Source: Brugia malayi
Taxonomy: Eukaryota; Nematoda; Chromadorea; Rhabditida; Onchocercidae
Direction: 5' to 3'
Assembly (NCBI RefSeq): GCF_000002995.4
Contig: NW_025062475.1
Location: forward strand, 3,130,528-3,194,527
DNA length: 64,000 nucleotides
The translations under genes and the position numbers were made by a program. Below the pieces are notes generated by a model, which made no database searches, was not told the DNA's origin, and was given only the letters and a program-made list of their open reading frames with translations. Every line of letters begins with the position of its first letter. The stretch's first letter is position 1. Of the stretch, positions 50,346 through 63,511 are shown in pieces.

Positions 50346-52511
50346 TTGCGTGTCCGAAATATGCCATTGCAATGTACTGTATTACTACAACTCTGTTGAA
50401 TCATACGTTGAGAAAAATTGAGAAAAGATTAGAGTTTACATTCCTTTTTTAATTTTTTATATACATTTTAAAATCTGCAAAAAAATGCGTTTCATTTCAT
50501 CGCAAAACTAATAGATGTATTTTCTTTTAGGAGAATGAGTGATTCAATTCTTGCAATTATTCCACTTTTTTGTTAGGTATGAAGAAATATCTTAAAAAGT
50601 GAAAAATTATACTTGAATAGTTGCTCGATTCATTAAAAATTATTCACTATTCATCTGTTTATTTGATAAATAAATTTATCAACTTAATAGGTAAATGCAA
50701 TTCCTTGAAAAAATCATAAAAAAATTGTTTTTAAAATCAAGCAAAAAACATATTTTTAGACATACATTCAAATGTTATTCCTATTGCATGATGCAACCAC
50801 TTTAATAATGAACATTTCAGTACTTACTTAGTCATTCCTGCTTAATACTCTATTTATTACATGCATATCTATTCTCGAATTGTCACAGAAACTGTCGCAA
50901 ACTTATCTATATTAATTAGTTTTTACAATAGTTTTCAAATGCTATCCTATGAAATAATTGAATTATGTAATAACAACTAGGTGATACGAATTCATTTCCT
51001 ATCAATGCTCATTGTTTTTATTGAAGACCAATTTGCAAACAAATATACTAGCAAAGATTTTAAATTTTAACAAATTTTTGAATAAACTTAAAAATTTTTG
51101 CTCAAATATTAGTCAAATTTTTTATTTTCAAGAAATTTTTGAAAATTTAAAAGAATTAAATTTGTTTTGCAAAATTTAAGACGTATATAAATTATAAAAT
51201 TAAATGTACAATCCTTTAATAATACTAATAAGGAAGAAAATTTAAGAGTTTTTTTTTTTTAAATTTAAAACATTAAGCAATATGTAAATAAAATTTTACC
51301 ATCTAAGTGTTTTATGTATATGAAAAAAATGATGAAAAGAGAAAAAAAAGAGAGGAAGGAAGGAAGAAAGATAGGGAGAACATAAGAGAAAAGATAAGAA
51401 AGATTATTTAGTTTTTGAAAAATTGACTAACCGAAAGCTAAAAGAAGCATAATGGAGGAAGAGAGAGCATAATAAAGATTTAAGCAGATCGATTTCCAAA
51501 ACTAGCATCCAGGGATGGAATTGTAGATGCATTCATTACTAAATACGGTGAAAAGCTTTCAATCCATAGAAAAAGTAAGAAATAGAATGGAATCTTTAAT
51601 GCTTACTAGTCGTTACTCTATATATTGCATCAATAGTTGTTTGCATTTCATTTATTCATTTCAAAGGAAAAGTTTTTTTATTTATTTTGGTGAATTGCTA
51701 GAACTAAACATAATATTATTTCTTTTACGTCTTCATTACATTTTTTTTTTTTTTTTGAAAGTAAAAATTTTGCATTTTTAATTTACTAATTTTCGGAATG
51801 TTTTTTTTTTTTTTTTTCGTTCGTTTTTTAATTTGGTAATCTTCAAGAACGAAAAATTTTTACTTTTTTCTTTTTTATTTTAAAGTAATTTATGAGTAGC
51901 AAGAATGTATATATGTGTCACAGTTGTTTAAACAATCATTTTGATTTTTAAATCAATGAATAACTGAAATTATTCAGATAAGTAGTATTACTAGGAAGCT
52001 TTTCTGATTTAGAGGATTTGATTTTGATTTATATCGATCCTTAATAATTCACCTTTTTTTTCATCGTAATTATCTAATATCGATGTAATTCATCTTTAGA
52101 TGAATGCCTTGCATTAGCTTAGGTAGCATAACATTACTTTTTGCTAATGTTAAAAAAATTTTTTTTGAAATTTTAATAAAAATCGACTTTAATTGCTAGT
52201 TTTGTTAAAATTTGCATATTTTATTATCACAGTACAATACGCATTATATACTAAAGTGATTAAATATGAAATAAGTATTTTTTGATTTACTAAGTATTTA
52301 AGTATTTGATTGATTTTATGAAAAATTGTTCAATTTGCTAAATAATTTTGTTGTATCAATTTCAAAATCAATGGAATATGAGCTCAAAAAAGGAAAAAAA
52401 AAAAACTGATTTTTCCTTAATTTTTAAGATCAAAAAAAGAAATTTTTTTTCGCTTTTTAAAATTTGATATAATGATGATCACATTTTCAGTTTTCAATTC
52501 TATTATATGTA

Positions 52512-52519
52512 TATAAAAG
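52512..52519 (+). promoter_or_regulatory. TATA-like element of the Cys-loop receptor gene
   Basis: TATAAAAG lies about 50 bp before the ATG at 52570, a spacing that would leave a short 5' UTR. Confidence 0.45.
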
Positions 52520-52569
52520 CATCAATTTCGAGCAGTTCAAAAGTTAATTATTTCTTGAATACAAAATGT

Positions 52570-55500
52570 ATGACATTATCAGTATTATTATGCACATATA
52601 CAATTATCATTGGACAAAAAATTCATGCACAGCACGTTGAATATGAAATGCCACTGAATCATACGTAAATTATCATTTTTGTTATCTTTTTTCTTTCTTC
52701 TTAACATTTTATTATCAAACATTACAGTTACGTGAAACTTATGTAACAACACTATTGCATCATTTTGTATACAAAAATTAAAAGTATGCTTAAATTGACT
52801 AACGAAATAATCGATTAAATTATTTCACTTACTCATATTAGCTTATCAAGTTTGGTAAGTAAGTATTATTGCAAATTTATTGGAATATTTTCAAGTCTAC
52901 AAAAAATTTTATATTGATCTAACATTCTCATACCTACAGGTATGATATAAATTTAATTTCTATAAAAGCAATATTTCTCGAATCTTATTGCATTTTTTTT
53001 TTTTTTTTTTTGAGACTCATTTATAAAATATAATTAATTATATACTTAATAATTTGTTGGTATAATATCACAATATGATTATTCATCAATTAATGCAACA
53101 ACATAATTCTCAAATATATTTAAAAATTTTTTTAATATTTTTGCTAAACTAATGCAAAAGTAATTATTTAAAATAAATCATTTTATATTGGCAGTTTAGT
53201 GACTATTATTGCATGATAAGCTATCATTTAGTGATAAGAGCGAAATTACAAGAAGTGATATTGTGGAGAGTCGGCCAATCAACAAGAATAAAACATGCGC
53301 AAATGATGCAATGATCATTACCGAACTGTTAAAGAACTATGACAAGCATAAAATACCTGGTGGAAGTAATGTACAAGTTTCTGTTGAGGTATTTCTTACT
53401 TATAAAAGTCATATTATTGTGACAGAAATGGATGACAATGATGTTTGAATATTTGAAAAAAATTTTTGAATGCTAAATATTTTATTTTATTTTTATTGAA
53501 ATAATTTAATGCCTTGACAGATATGGGTGCAGGAGATTTCAAAAATAATCGAAATAACAAGTGAATTTGAGTTAGATATTTATGTAACAGAGAAATGGAT
53601 TGATCCATCATTGGCATATAGTCATATGAATCCATGCAAAAAGTAATTTTTGAAATAATATTCCAATAATTAGATTTTTAAAAGAAAAGAAAAAAGAAAC
53701 AAATCTATCAATTTCTTTCATATAATTTTAATCAGTTCAAATTTTGATTTTTTTTTTTCCTTAATAAAATAAAATCTAGTTATAACTTGGAAATTTTTAA
53801 AATTTATTTCTGATAATACTGAAATTATTTAATAATTCAGGAATATGTCCGTAGATGGTGGTAAAATATTGCCACAAATATGGAATCCTCATGCATGTTT
53901 TGTTAATAGTAAAGATGCATCAATCCATCGTAGTCCGTTCAGTAATATTTTCTTGCAAATTTATAGCGATGGTAATGTATGGCATAATTACAGGTTTGTT
54001 TTATAGGAAAAACGAATTTTAGCAAATGATATATGTTTTTAATTATTGAAAAATTTAAATCATAAAATATTAATCAAATTTATGGGACAAAAATGAATAT
54101 TTGAAAAATTTTTTCTCAAAAGTTTAACTTTAATTATTAACTGTTCAAATTAATTTTAAAATATTAAATGTGTAAACACACATTTTTTGCATGAAATGTT
54201 AGATATTCATTAAATAAAGTTAAGAAATTATTTATTATTTTTAATCAATAAAATTTTTAACTGATATAATTGAGTTAATTTATGTAAAATTTAAATTATT
54301 TACTATTTGAAATTTTTTAGGATTAAATTAACAGGTCCTTGTTTTAATGCCTTGCGAACATTCCCAATTGATAAACAACGTTGTATGCTATTTTACGAAT
54401 CATTCAATCATAATTATGATCAGGTATCTCTGTCTTTTTTTTCTTCCTTCCTTCTTCTTATTCTTGTTTTTTAAAAAAAACAAAAACAAAGGAAAAAAAC
54501 AATCGATCATTACCTGTAGCAGTGATTAAAATACTGATAACAAATTTGATGAGTAATTAATTTATTTAACAAATTGAGAATAGTAATGAAATTGTATAAT
54601 TTTCCACCCTTTCTTTTTTTTTCTGTTGAAATTTTTCGTAATTATTGCAATTCTCAAAATTTTCTAGTTTAATTAAAAAAAAGATAATTTTTTTAACAAT
54701 ATAAATAACTTTTTGAATGTGAAATGAAATAAACGATGAAATTTAAAAAATAAAACTTTATGTAACTTTGATAATTTCAGGTGGCAATGGAATGGACAGA
54801 AACAGCTCCACCAATAACAATTTTAAAAGAAAATATAACATTACCTGATTACGTACTTGTGGATTATACAGCATCTAGTGTTAGACGAGTAAGTTATAAG
54901 AATTTATTTTGAAAAATTTAAACAAAATTCGTTAATCTTTGATCATTTCATATTGGTTTCTAAAAATTTTCAGTTCTTTCTGCTTTGCTTTAAATAAATT
55001 CTACCAATAAAACAGGTAAAGAATGATGTAATAATTATTTGTTATCTTTTATTTTACATTAGAAAATGTCTTTTTTCTTTTAAATTAATTTGATTACTTT
55101 TAAAATTTCATCTAGTCCTTATAGCCGATATCATTGTTTTTTTTTTTTTAAATATTTGGTTAAAAAAGTTGTTAATTTCTATTTTTAGCTATATCCGCCA
55201 GGAATGTGGAATGAATTAGTTGCTACATTCACATTTCAACGTCTTTATGGTTTTTATATATTACAGGTTATAAATGATAGCTATTTCATTTCATTTAATT
55301 TAATTTCAAAATGTGTAAAGCATTTTTAACATTTTTTTTTTTGATGAGAATTTTTACGAATTCAAATTTTTCTTAATGCTAAATCTTAAATAAGTAAAAC
55401 ACTTTTATAATGTTACAAATTTAGATTTTATAACTTTTAGTGTTCTCGACACTTATAAAGATATTGAAATATGTTTTAATATTTCAGGTTTATGTGCCTG

Positions 55501-56928
55501 CATATATCTCTGTATTCATATCATGGGTAGGTTAACAATATTTTAATTTAAATTGAGATATTTAAATTGAACTGAAATAAATTGAAACTTATTTAAATTG
55601 AAATAAGAAATTTTAAGTTAAGAAAATACTCTTATAAATCAATAAAAATGTGATAATATAGCAGTGTATCTCTTTCTCTCAAGTATTTTATTAGTTCTTA
55701 CTTTATTATAATCAAAGTTTTCTTATTTCTTGATCAACAAACTTTGTACATAGATATTTGATCCATTTCTACTTGATCTTAATTAGTTCTTTCATTAGAA
55801 ATAATGTTGCATTTGGTTTATTTATGTTTTAATTCAAAATTTTTGGAAATATACAATTTATTCGTATCTTTGAAAGGAAAATATAATATTTTATATTATT
55901 GTAGGTTTCATTTTGTGTCGGACCTAATCTTCCTTCAAGAACAATAGTTGGTGTGAATTCACTTCTTGCCCTAACGTAAGAATATCAAAATGTTTATTCT
56001 TTCTTCTATTAAAATTCTATTATATTGCTAATAAGATTTGATAAAATGTCAAGAAAATAAATGTTAAATTAATAAGTATTATTTTATAGATAAAAGTAAT
56101 AAAAGTGAATAATAAAAAAGTATTTCAAACAACGAATAAATATTTTATACATTCATTTGCAAATTTATTATTAACTTAATTTTACTATTCTTATTTTAGA
56201 TTTCAATTCGGATCTGTTGTAAGCAATTTGCCTAAAACAAGTGATGTTAAAGGTTAAGTTTCATATATATTAGCATAGAATATGTAAAAGCTAATTTTTA
56301 ACTTAATTTCACTTCATTTTTTTTTTTAAATTACCTGACTCTCAGTTAGCTTTTTTTTATTTCTTTTTCTATTTAAATGTTTATTTCAGCAATTGATGTA
56401 TGGATTTTAAGTTCAATGGCATTCATATTTGCATCATTGATAGAACTTGCTGCAGTAGGTTATATGCGACGAAATGGGTCAACTATTACAGTTAGGTTCG
56501 TTTTAAATAATTACTTATTTTTAAAGATTTAAATTTACTTTTAAATTTTATATGCTAAAAATTAACTAATTAATAAAAATTACCATCTGAGATGGAATGA
56601 ACTATTCAAAATTCAAACTATGATAATTTCAAAAAAAAAAAAAAAAATTATTTTTTTCTTCATATAACAACTTTAAAGAAAAACTTCTTTCTATAACTCT
56701 TGAAAAATTTCAGATGTAATTGTTCGATATTTTGCTTAAAATGTCCAATATGGACAGCAAATAAATTAGATAGGGTAAGTTTTAAGCCAACATGTAATTA
56801 TTATTTTTAACTTATTCATTAACAAATATGAAATGAATTTTTTTGGATAATTTCAGATATCATCGGTAATATTTCCAGCTTTTTTTGTTATATTTAATAT
56901 ATGGTATTGGTTTTTCTTTCTTGGGTAA
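52570..56928 (+). CDS. Cys-loop ligand-gated ion channel subunit (anion-channel-like group), 13 exons
   Basis: Exons: 52570-52664, 53232-53388, 53521-53642, 53841-53993, 54321-54423, 54781-54888, 55189-55266, 55488-55526, 55905-55975, 56200-56252, 56390-56495, 56714-56774, 56857-56928; 405 residues, phases consistent. A signal peptide ([15 protein letters not shown]) leads to the ligand-binding domain with EKWIDPSL and the Cys-loop [15 protein letters not shown] (13 residues between cysteines). M1 ends [11 protein letters not shown]2 reads [16 protein letters not shown], preceded by PSR. M3 has [21 protein letters not shown]. The M3-M4 loop is only about 30 residues with a CxC/CLKC cluster. 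M4 ends at FFFLG. The M2 type resembles nematode amine-gated chloride channels of the MOD-1/LGC-55 neighbourhood; the ligand is unknown. Loop C lacks vicinal cysteines. The end could instead splice at 56925 (GTAAGT) to a tiny exon near 57874. Confidence 0.92.
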
Positions 56929-59900
56929 GTATACTTTTTCTTATTTTACTTCACATTTTTTATTCTCAATCAGTTTGAAAAAAAAAAAAAAAAAAAAGTT
57001 ACTTATTCATATCATTCAGCTACCTCATTTGTAATTTTCTATTATTAACTAAAATGTCGCTTAAATGCTTAAATGCCTTTAACTCATTTCCAAATTATCG
57101 GAAAATTCTCAATGAAAAATCTTTTAAAAATAATTTAAATTAAAAAAAAAAATCATACTTCATTAATATGCTTTGATGATAGAACAGAAAAAAACTGTCA
57201 TATTTTAATCGAAAATTTTAAAATAGATTTTTTCTTTAGCTTATCAAATCTTTTAGATCTTCCAAATATGTCATTATTCATTCTAAACTTAATTTCTTAT
57301 TTCATATGCAACTTTTTTATTTTTACTTTTAAACTTACACATTGTTTATGGAAACTATTAGCTTCAAATTTTTTATACTTATCAGTATTTAAAAGTATTT
57401 TTTTGCATACTTATTACTATATTAGTCTTTTAAAACTTTTAACATTCTTAGCAATTATCTTCTTACCTACCATTTTTATTCCTTTCCCTCTCTCTCTCTT
57501 TGTTTCTCTCTCTCTCCCTCTCTCTGTAATGATCAATTTGCTTTCTTTCTGCTTATTTTTTTAATTATATGTTTCATTTATTGAGTGAACTTTCATATTT
57601 TCGATTAGCAAAGAAATCATTGGGAAATAGTAAGAAATTTTTTTTTTTAAAAATAAAGAAATTAAGAAAATTCATGAATAGATGCTTGAAAATTTTCTAA
57701 ATTTAATTTACTTATTTGGTTTTGCTTTCTTAATTTTATATCATTTATTAATTTTGATAATGAACATTAATTTATTTGTTTTGTTTACATATTTACTTTG
57801 TCCATTAATCTAAATTAATTTTTTATCCCATCAAATATCAAATTTCATTGAGTAGTATAATATGAATTCCAGGCGAATAAATTGATGCAAGAGAAGCAAA
57901 CTTTGCTGTTATTATGATTGATGTCATTTATGTAAATTTATTTCGTTGAAAAATAAATCTACAGTATGTTTAAGAATAGAATTATTGATTTAATCAGGTA
58001 TTCACTATTTTCTATTACAAAATATAAATTTCTCTCAAATTAATGCATTTGAAAAAAAAAAATAGTAATAATAATTAATGATCTAATTTCTAATGAATGA
58101 TTAAAATAGAATTAGAAAAATTTCGCAGTATTTTCATTTTGTAAAATTTTTATCAAAAATGTACTTTCTGAGATGGAATTAAAATTGCACACAAACCATT
58201 ATTAAATTGCAAAAATATAAATAAACAAATGTAAAGAAAAAGCAAATCGTATTTCTTATAAATAATCTTTTCTCTCTCTGTTTCCTTTCTTTTTCCCTCT
58301 CTCTCTCTCTCTCTCTCTTTGGTAACAGTTTACAAATTAGATGAATGAAATTTACCTTCATTAAGCCGACCGGTATATGCGAAATTTTCAATTTCAATAA
58401 AAGAAAAAAAAAAAAAAACGAAAAAATCTTTTCAACATTTAACACAATTAAAGCGAATTATCAATAAAATGTGTTACTGTAATTGAATCAAACTTGGATT
58501 AAATTTCAAATTAAATGAAAAAAAAAAGAAGATTTAAGCAATTGAAAAGGATTAAAAGCAAAATCAATACTCTACCACTTGCATTCATTGTAATCATTCT
58601 GGGTAATTAATTAATTAATTAATTGTAGGAATATTATTTAATGGATGAAATGTTGAACAATATTACCTAAAAAACTGATAAAATTCAATTGAAGAATTCA
58701 AATTCGAGCTTGGAATAATCTTTATGATAACATAATCAAACGTGATTAACGTGATCTCATTTTTATTACTTTTTTTCAAATTAATTTTAATAAATTTTAA
58801 TGGTTAAACTATCTTTGTATGTTTATAATTAATAATGTCCTATGGAAATTGAATAAATAAGTCAGTAAATTAATCCATGTGATTATCTGTTATGATTTTA
58901 AAACATTTTACACTCAATAATTTTAAGCGACAATTGCGCTCATTTTATCAATACTGCATTGCTAAAAGCATGCATAAGAAATATTTTAGGAATTTCAACA
59001 AGAATGAAATTGTAAATTAACAAACTTAATTGCAAACTTCAAAATTGAACGATTAATTAAAATGTGAAAATTTTGAATCAAATTTTTATTTAGTAATTAA
59101 TAAGTTAAAATTCATTTAGCATCATATGTACAAACAAAAAATAAATCTAACTTCTCAAAACTTTTTTATTGTTCAATAATTTCACGTACATTTTGAAGAT
59201 ATTGTGCATGATCAGTAATGATTTTTTGATCATTCTACTTGATCATTCTATTCTACTGATCATAAATTATAATAATGATCGTATTTTGATCAATATGCAT
59301 AAATTGAATAAAATTTTTTTTTTTTTTTACAAATATCATTTCGTAATGAAATGAATGAAACTAAAATAATTGAAAGAATTTACAATAAATCAAAATCAAA
59401 AATAATGAAATGTAATTTCAATATATTATTTATATATGTGTCATTTTGTCATCTTCTCATCATCGTGGAAGTAATTATACTTTCTGTTCCTTTTAAAGAT
59501 TGTGTAACAATAAAGAAGAAATAAATTTTTGTTTATTTATTTTTTCTTGTGGCACAGAAAATTTGATGAAAAATGATAGCTGATAAAAAAAAATTTTTAA
59601 AATAAAGGTCAAATAATGAATGAAATAAATGGATGAGAAAAATAAAAATTTAAATTTGAGCAATTTTGATCAATTTTTAAATAGAAATACACTTTGATGC
59701 ATTTTATTAAATTTATTGAATATACATTCCCGGATATAAAAAACGAATTGTCGTTGAAAATTTTAGAAAAATTATTCTTGTTAAATAGTGACCTTTCTTT
59801 TTTTTTTTTCCTTTTATAATTTTAATTTTTCTTTATTTAACATACATCAATGCGTTGATCTGTCCTATACAATTTATTTTTGTCATCTGTCACAATTCGA

Positions 59901-61600
59901 TCAAAAATGATTCGTTATTGTTGCATAGAACAAGAAGAGACAACACGACGACTTTTTTTTTGATTTTCGGTCAGTTTAATGTGTGACCACTTTGAAATAT
60001 TTCGCTTTCCTAATTTGCTTCAAATATCACACATACGACAATTGCGCTTCTAAAGGCTTTTTCACAAACCTGCAATACGTCTTTCAACAATTCATTGATG
60101 ATATGCGCTATTAATTTTATGATTTATCTAACTCAACTTTATGATATCATTTTAAATTCAAAAAAAAAAAAAATCTCTTTATTTTTTTTTTTTTTTTTTG
60201 AAATCATTTTTATGCTTTAAAGTAAATTCAAGAAAAACAACAGGTAAATCATTTAATTGTAAAAATAAAAAAAAAAATTAAAAATTGAAATGATAGCTAA
60301 TATGATTAATTAGATTATCAAATAATATCAAATAGTATATTTAAATAATACAAAAATCATAGATAGTTCTGTATCAGTTCATATTTAAATTTTAAAAGAA
60401 ACATAAAATTTCCAACTTTTTAATTCATCTATACATTATACATTTGAATTTAAATCTTCAAAAAAAAAAAAAAAAAAAGGAAAAATTATCATTGCTTTTA
60501 TCACAAGAAGAAATGTTATCAGACATATTAACACTAATTTAATCAGTTTATCAAATATAAACTGATCATTTCTTCATTTCCTGTATTAAAGACTGGCTGA
60601 AGAAATATATGCGTGTAGATGGGGCGGTGGTAATCGATGTTTGAATTCCAGATTTTTCGATTGAAGAACTCATCAAATCTGCCGATGCTGTAAAATTTAA
60701 CATCGATAGAATATAGTTGTGTAGTGTGGACAAAGGCGCATCTTCTAGTTTCCTTTTTCATTTTCTGATGACATAGCCGCAATCTAATTATATTTCCATT
60801 AATTCTAAATATTAAGATTGTAATGCTCAAATAATCTTATAATCATAACTAAATTATCATCCATTTTCACTCTAATATTTGTTAATAAAAAATAAATTAT
60901 GCTAAATAATGTAATTCAAAATTGTTATGTAATAAATAATTTTTTTTTTCTTCTTTAGAATAATTATTTTTATTTAATTAAGCATTTTTAGTTCTATGCT
61001 AAATAATTTTAATTTTTCCTCAAAACTGGCATTTTATTTGTATTATCATTCATTTGATTTAAATAAATATGAATTAAAACACTCACAAACCATTAACTTT
61101 TCACTATTTTAATTTATTTTAAATTTATATATGCTAATTATTATTTGACTACTGAAGTGCAAATAATAAATTTGTTTTTTCTTCATCACAACTATTATTC
61201 ACAATTTATCAAAGATATGAAATTTAAATTTCATCTGATATTGTTTCCACATCATTTGTAACAAAATTGAACATATCCTCAACTGTCCACCACAAATTTT
61301 GTCATCAATTTTAATATTATAGAATTGATTATATTTGTAAACACTAAAATGTAAACAACAATAACAACAAATCATTGAAAGCAATTTTATTATAAATAAA
61401 TGGTAGTAAGTTAGAAAAAATTATTGTTTTATAAATGTTTAATTATTCACTTAGTTATATCATTATGTCATGTATCATTGCTTCTATTCTAAAATTTAAT
61501 TATAAATTTCATTTGATTAAAACATAAAATGAAACTTTGCATTGATGAAATTTCAGTTTCAAAGGATAACGATTGTATCGCTATAAGATTTTTGAATGAA
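56929..61600. other. AT-rich intergenic stretch with two unexplained richer blocks
   Basis: No complete gene was assembled. CT/GA microsatellites lie at 57484-57528 and 58266-58319. Mixed-composition blocks lie at about 59850-60080 and 60560-60790. The hydrophobic open frame at 57268-57564 looks like a by-product of T-rich sequence. A TTTCAG at 61551-61556 may be the trans-splice site of the next gene. Confidence 0.45.
60566..60790 (-). other. possible minus-strand exon or non-coding RNA
   Basis: Two minus-strand frames are open. One runs 60757-60566 (62 codons, with DAPLSTLHNYILSML and a Ser/Thr-rich middle, ending QEMKK then TGA). The other, in a different frame, is 95 codons and runs 60830-60543. 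The first looks more protein-like but lacks a good acceptor at its start. No partner exon is clear. Confidence 0.25.
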
Positions 61601-63511
61601 ATGTTATCATTAACATGTATGATAATGTTTTGCATTATTTTGAACATCTATGCTCAGGTAATTAATACTAATTAATTTAGTAATTATTAAATTTTCCACT
61701 AATTAAAGTTTTGTAAAGTTAGCTCGTTAAGTGATACGAATAATATGCAAAGTATATTTTCTAAAATATAGTGACGAAGATGGAAAAGGTGAGAATTGTT
61801 TTGTTTCTAATTAAAATGATATATGTAGAATTTAATTAAAATTGAATAACTTAAAATAATTTGAGACTTAATTATAACATAAAAACAAACAAATAAACAA
61901 AACAAACATTAGTTGAAAAAATATGAAATGTAGAAGGTCCAAGAAATCAATGTGACATTGTTGGTGTGCAGTTGACAACAATCTTTTCGGAGAAAAAAAT
62001 TGATTATAAAAGAAATTTTCTCTTTTCTTTTTTTATGTATTCTATAAAATAAAATGGGTAAAAATATAATAAAATCAGTGATTGTTTATTTCCATAATTT
62101 CTTTATCATCCTAAATTATCATATTATCAGTTTTATCTTCCTAAATTATTACACTAACAGTTTTAATATTTTTCGAGATATCCTTTTGAAGTGTTTTCAA
62201 AACTTTTATCAAAATTTCCAAAACAAATTTTGCTTATCACTTTTGTGATTTAAAATTCACTTTCATTTTAAATTTGATTTATTCGTAATTCTATTCCCAA
62301 AATCCTTTGTATTATTTTCCTAACATTTTCACTTTTTACTTTATTATTGTTTAATTTCATTAAAGCTAAAAATTTTTTTTATCAAAATTAGCAAAAATAT
62401 TAATTATTTGAGTAACTTATTATAAATTTCTTCATCAATTATTTTTCTTCAATTGAGAAATAAAAAAAGAAAACAAAATCGATAAATTGTATATTCGATT
62501 TTTAATTTCGATTTCTTTAATGTTTTAAAATACACTAATATTAATCAAAAAAAAAACAAAAACAGAGACAAAAAAATATAAAAAAAATTAGATCAAACAA
62601 ATTTAATTATCAATCGTTGTTATTTATAGTAAAAGACTTTCTCTTATGACTTAATTAATAATTTCGATTTAAATTGAAATTTCAAAATTTCATCAATAAT
62701 TTATGATTATGCATGAAAAAAAAAAGAAACGATAAATTTTTCATTTTCCCAATTTTTTTGAACAAATTAATTTTTTGTCTTTTTTTTTTCTTTCAAAGAA
62801 AAGAAAAATTAATCTTTCATATTGTTTACTAATTAATTATTATCAACAAAAAAAAAAAAAGAGAATTGAAAAATTCTTTAACATTTAATAATTTTAGAAA
62901 CATTCTTCTTCTGAACAACTACACGATGATTCACAACCACGTATGTTTGTAAATTCAAAAAGTGAAAGTGTCCGAAATAATGCGCTTGTTGTTAGTGCAC
63001 AGTAATTTTTAATTCTTTTTATCATTTCTTTCTTTCTTTCAGATTAAAAAAAGAAAAAAAAATTCATTTTTTGTTAAATTCATTTTTAGATTATATTTAT
63101 TTATTTTTTTTTTTTCAAATTTTAACATTTTTAATTTGTTTTGCTATTTGAATAAAAATTTTAGACCACCAACAATTTTTCAAGTTCCAATGTTAGCTGC
63201 ATTTAATCCATTTCAATTAAAACATCAAAATTTAGAAGCAAAAGGTTAAATTTTATCTTAAAGTTTTTTTTCTTCGATTTTTTTAAAATTATTTTTGAAT
63301 TATTGAAATGGTAATGTTATCATTTCATTTAGATGCTTCAAGTCAATTAACTGATTGGTTTCAACCATTTCGTGTCAATTTATTCAGGCCATTTTCAATA
63401 TCCAATACTGATACCTTACTTGGTACCGTACAAACATACCCATTAACAACCAATTTAACACACCTTGGTAATTTTGGTAGATTTATGGATAGTAATAGTT
63501 TTCTTTTAAAG
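61601..63511 (+). CDS. 5' part of an unidentified secreted protein gene (continues past the window)
   Basis: Exon 1 (61601-61657) encodes a signal peptide, MLSLTCMIMFCIILNIYAQ, likely cleaved after YA. It joins in phase 0 to 62898-63001 (KHSSSEQLHDDSQP onward), then 63165-63244 (PPTIFQVPMLAAFNPFQLK) and 63333-63511 (DASQLTDWFQPFRVNLF, later NLTHLGNFGRFMD). The 140 residues seen are rich in Asn, Gln, Phe, Ser and Pro, with no cysteine after the signal peptide and one N-glycosylation site (NLT). The last visible exon ends in phase 0 at a GTTATC donor, so more exons follow beyond 64000. A TTTCAG at 61556 would serve as trans-splice acceptor, leaving a 44-nt leader; an in-frame ATG at 61529 lies before it. 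No domain is recognised. Confidence 0.6.

Larger units (their letters stand above)
49815..52569. other. divergent promoter region between the NAE1 and Cys-loop receptor genes
   Basis: The part from about 50090 to 50410 is clearly richer in GC than the flanks and likely regulatory. It contains the DR5 site listed separately and CACCTG. The remainder is AT-rich; an open frame at 51527-51781 is AT-driven. A TATA-like element is at 52512-52519. Confidence 0.5.

Noticed and set aside
57268..57564. 98-codon hydrophobic frame resembling a membrane protein
   Set aside because: T-rich sequence automatically yields Phe/Leu/Ile codons; it ends in a CT microsatellite and has no splice sites or start context.
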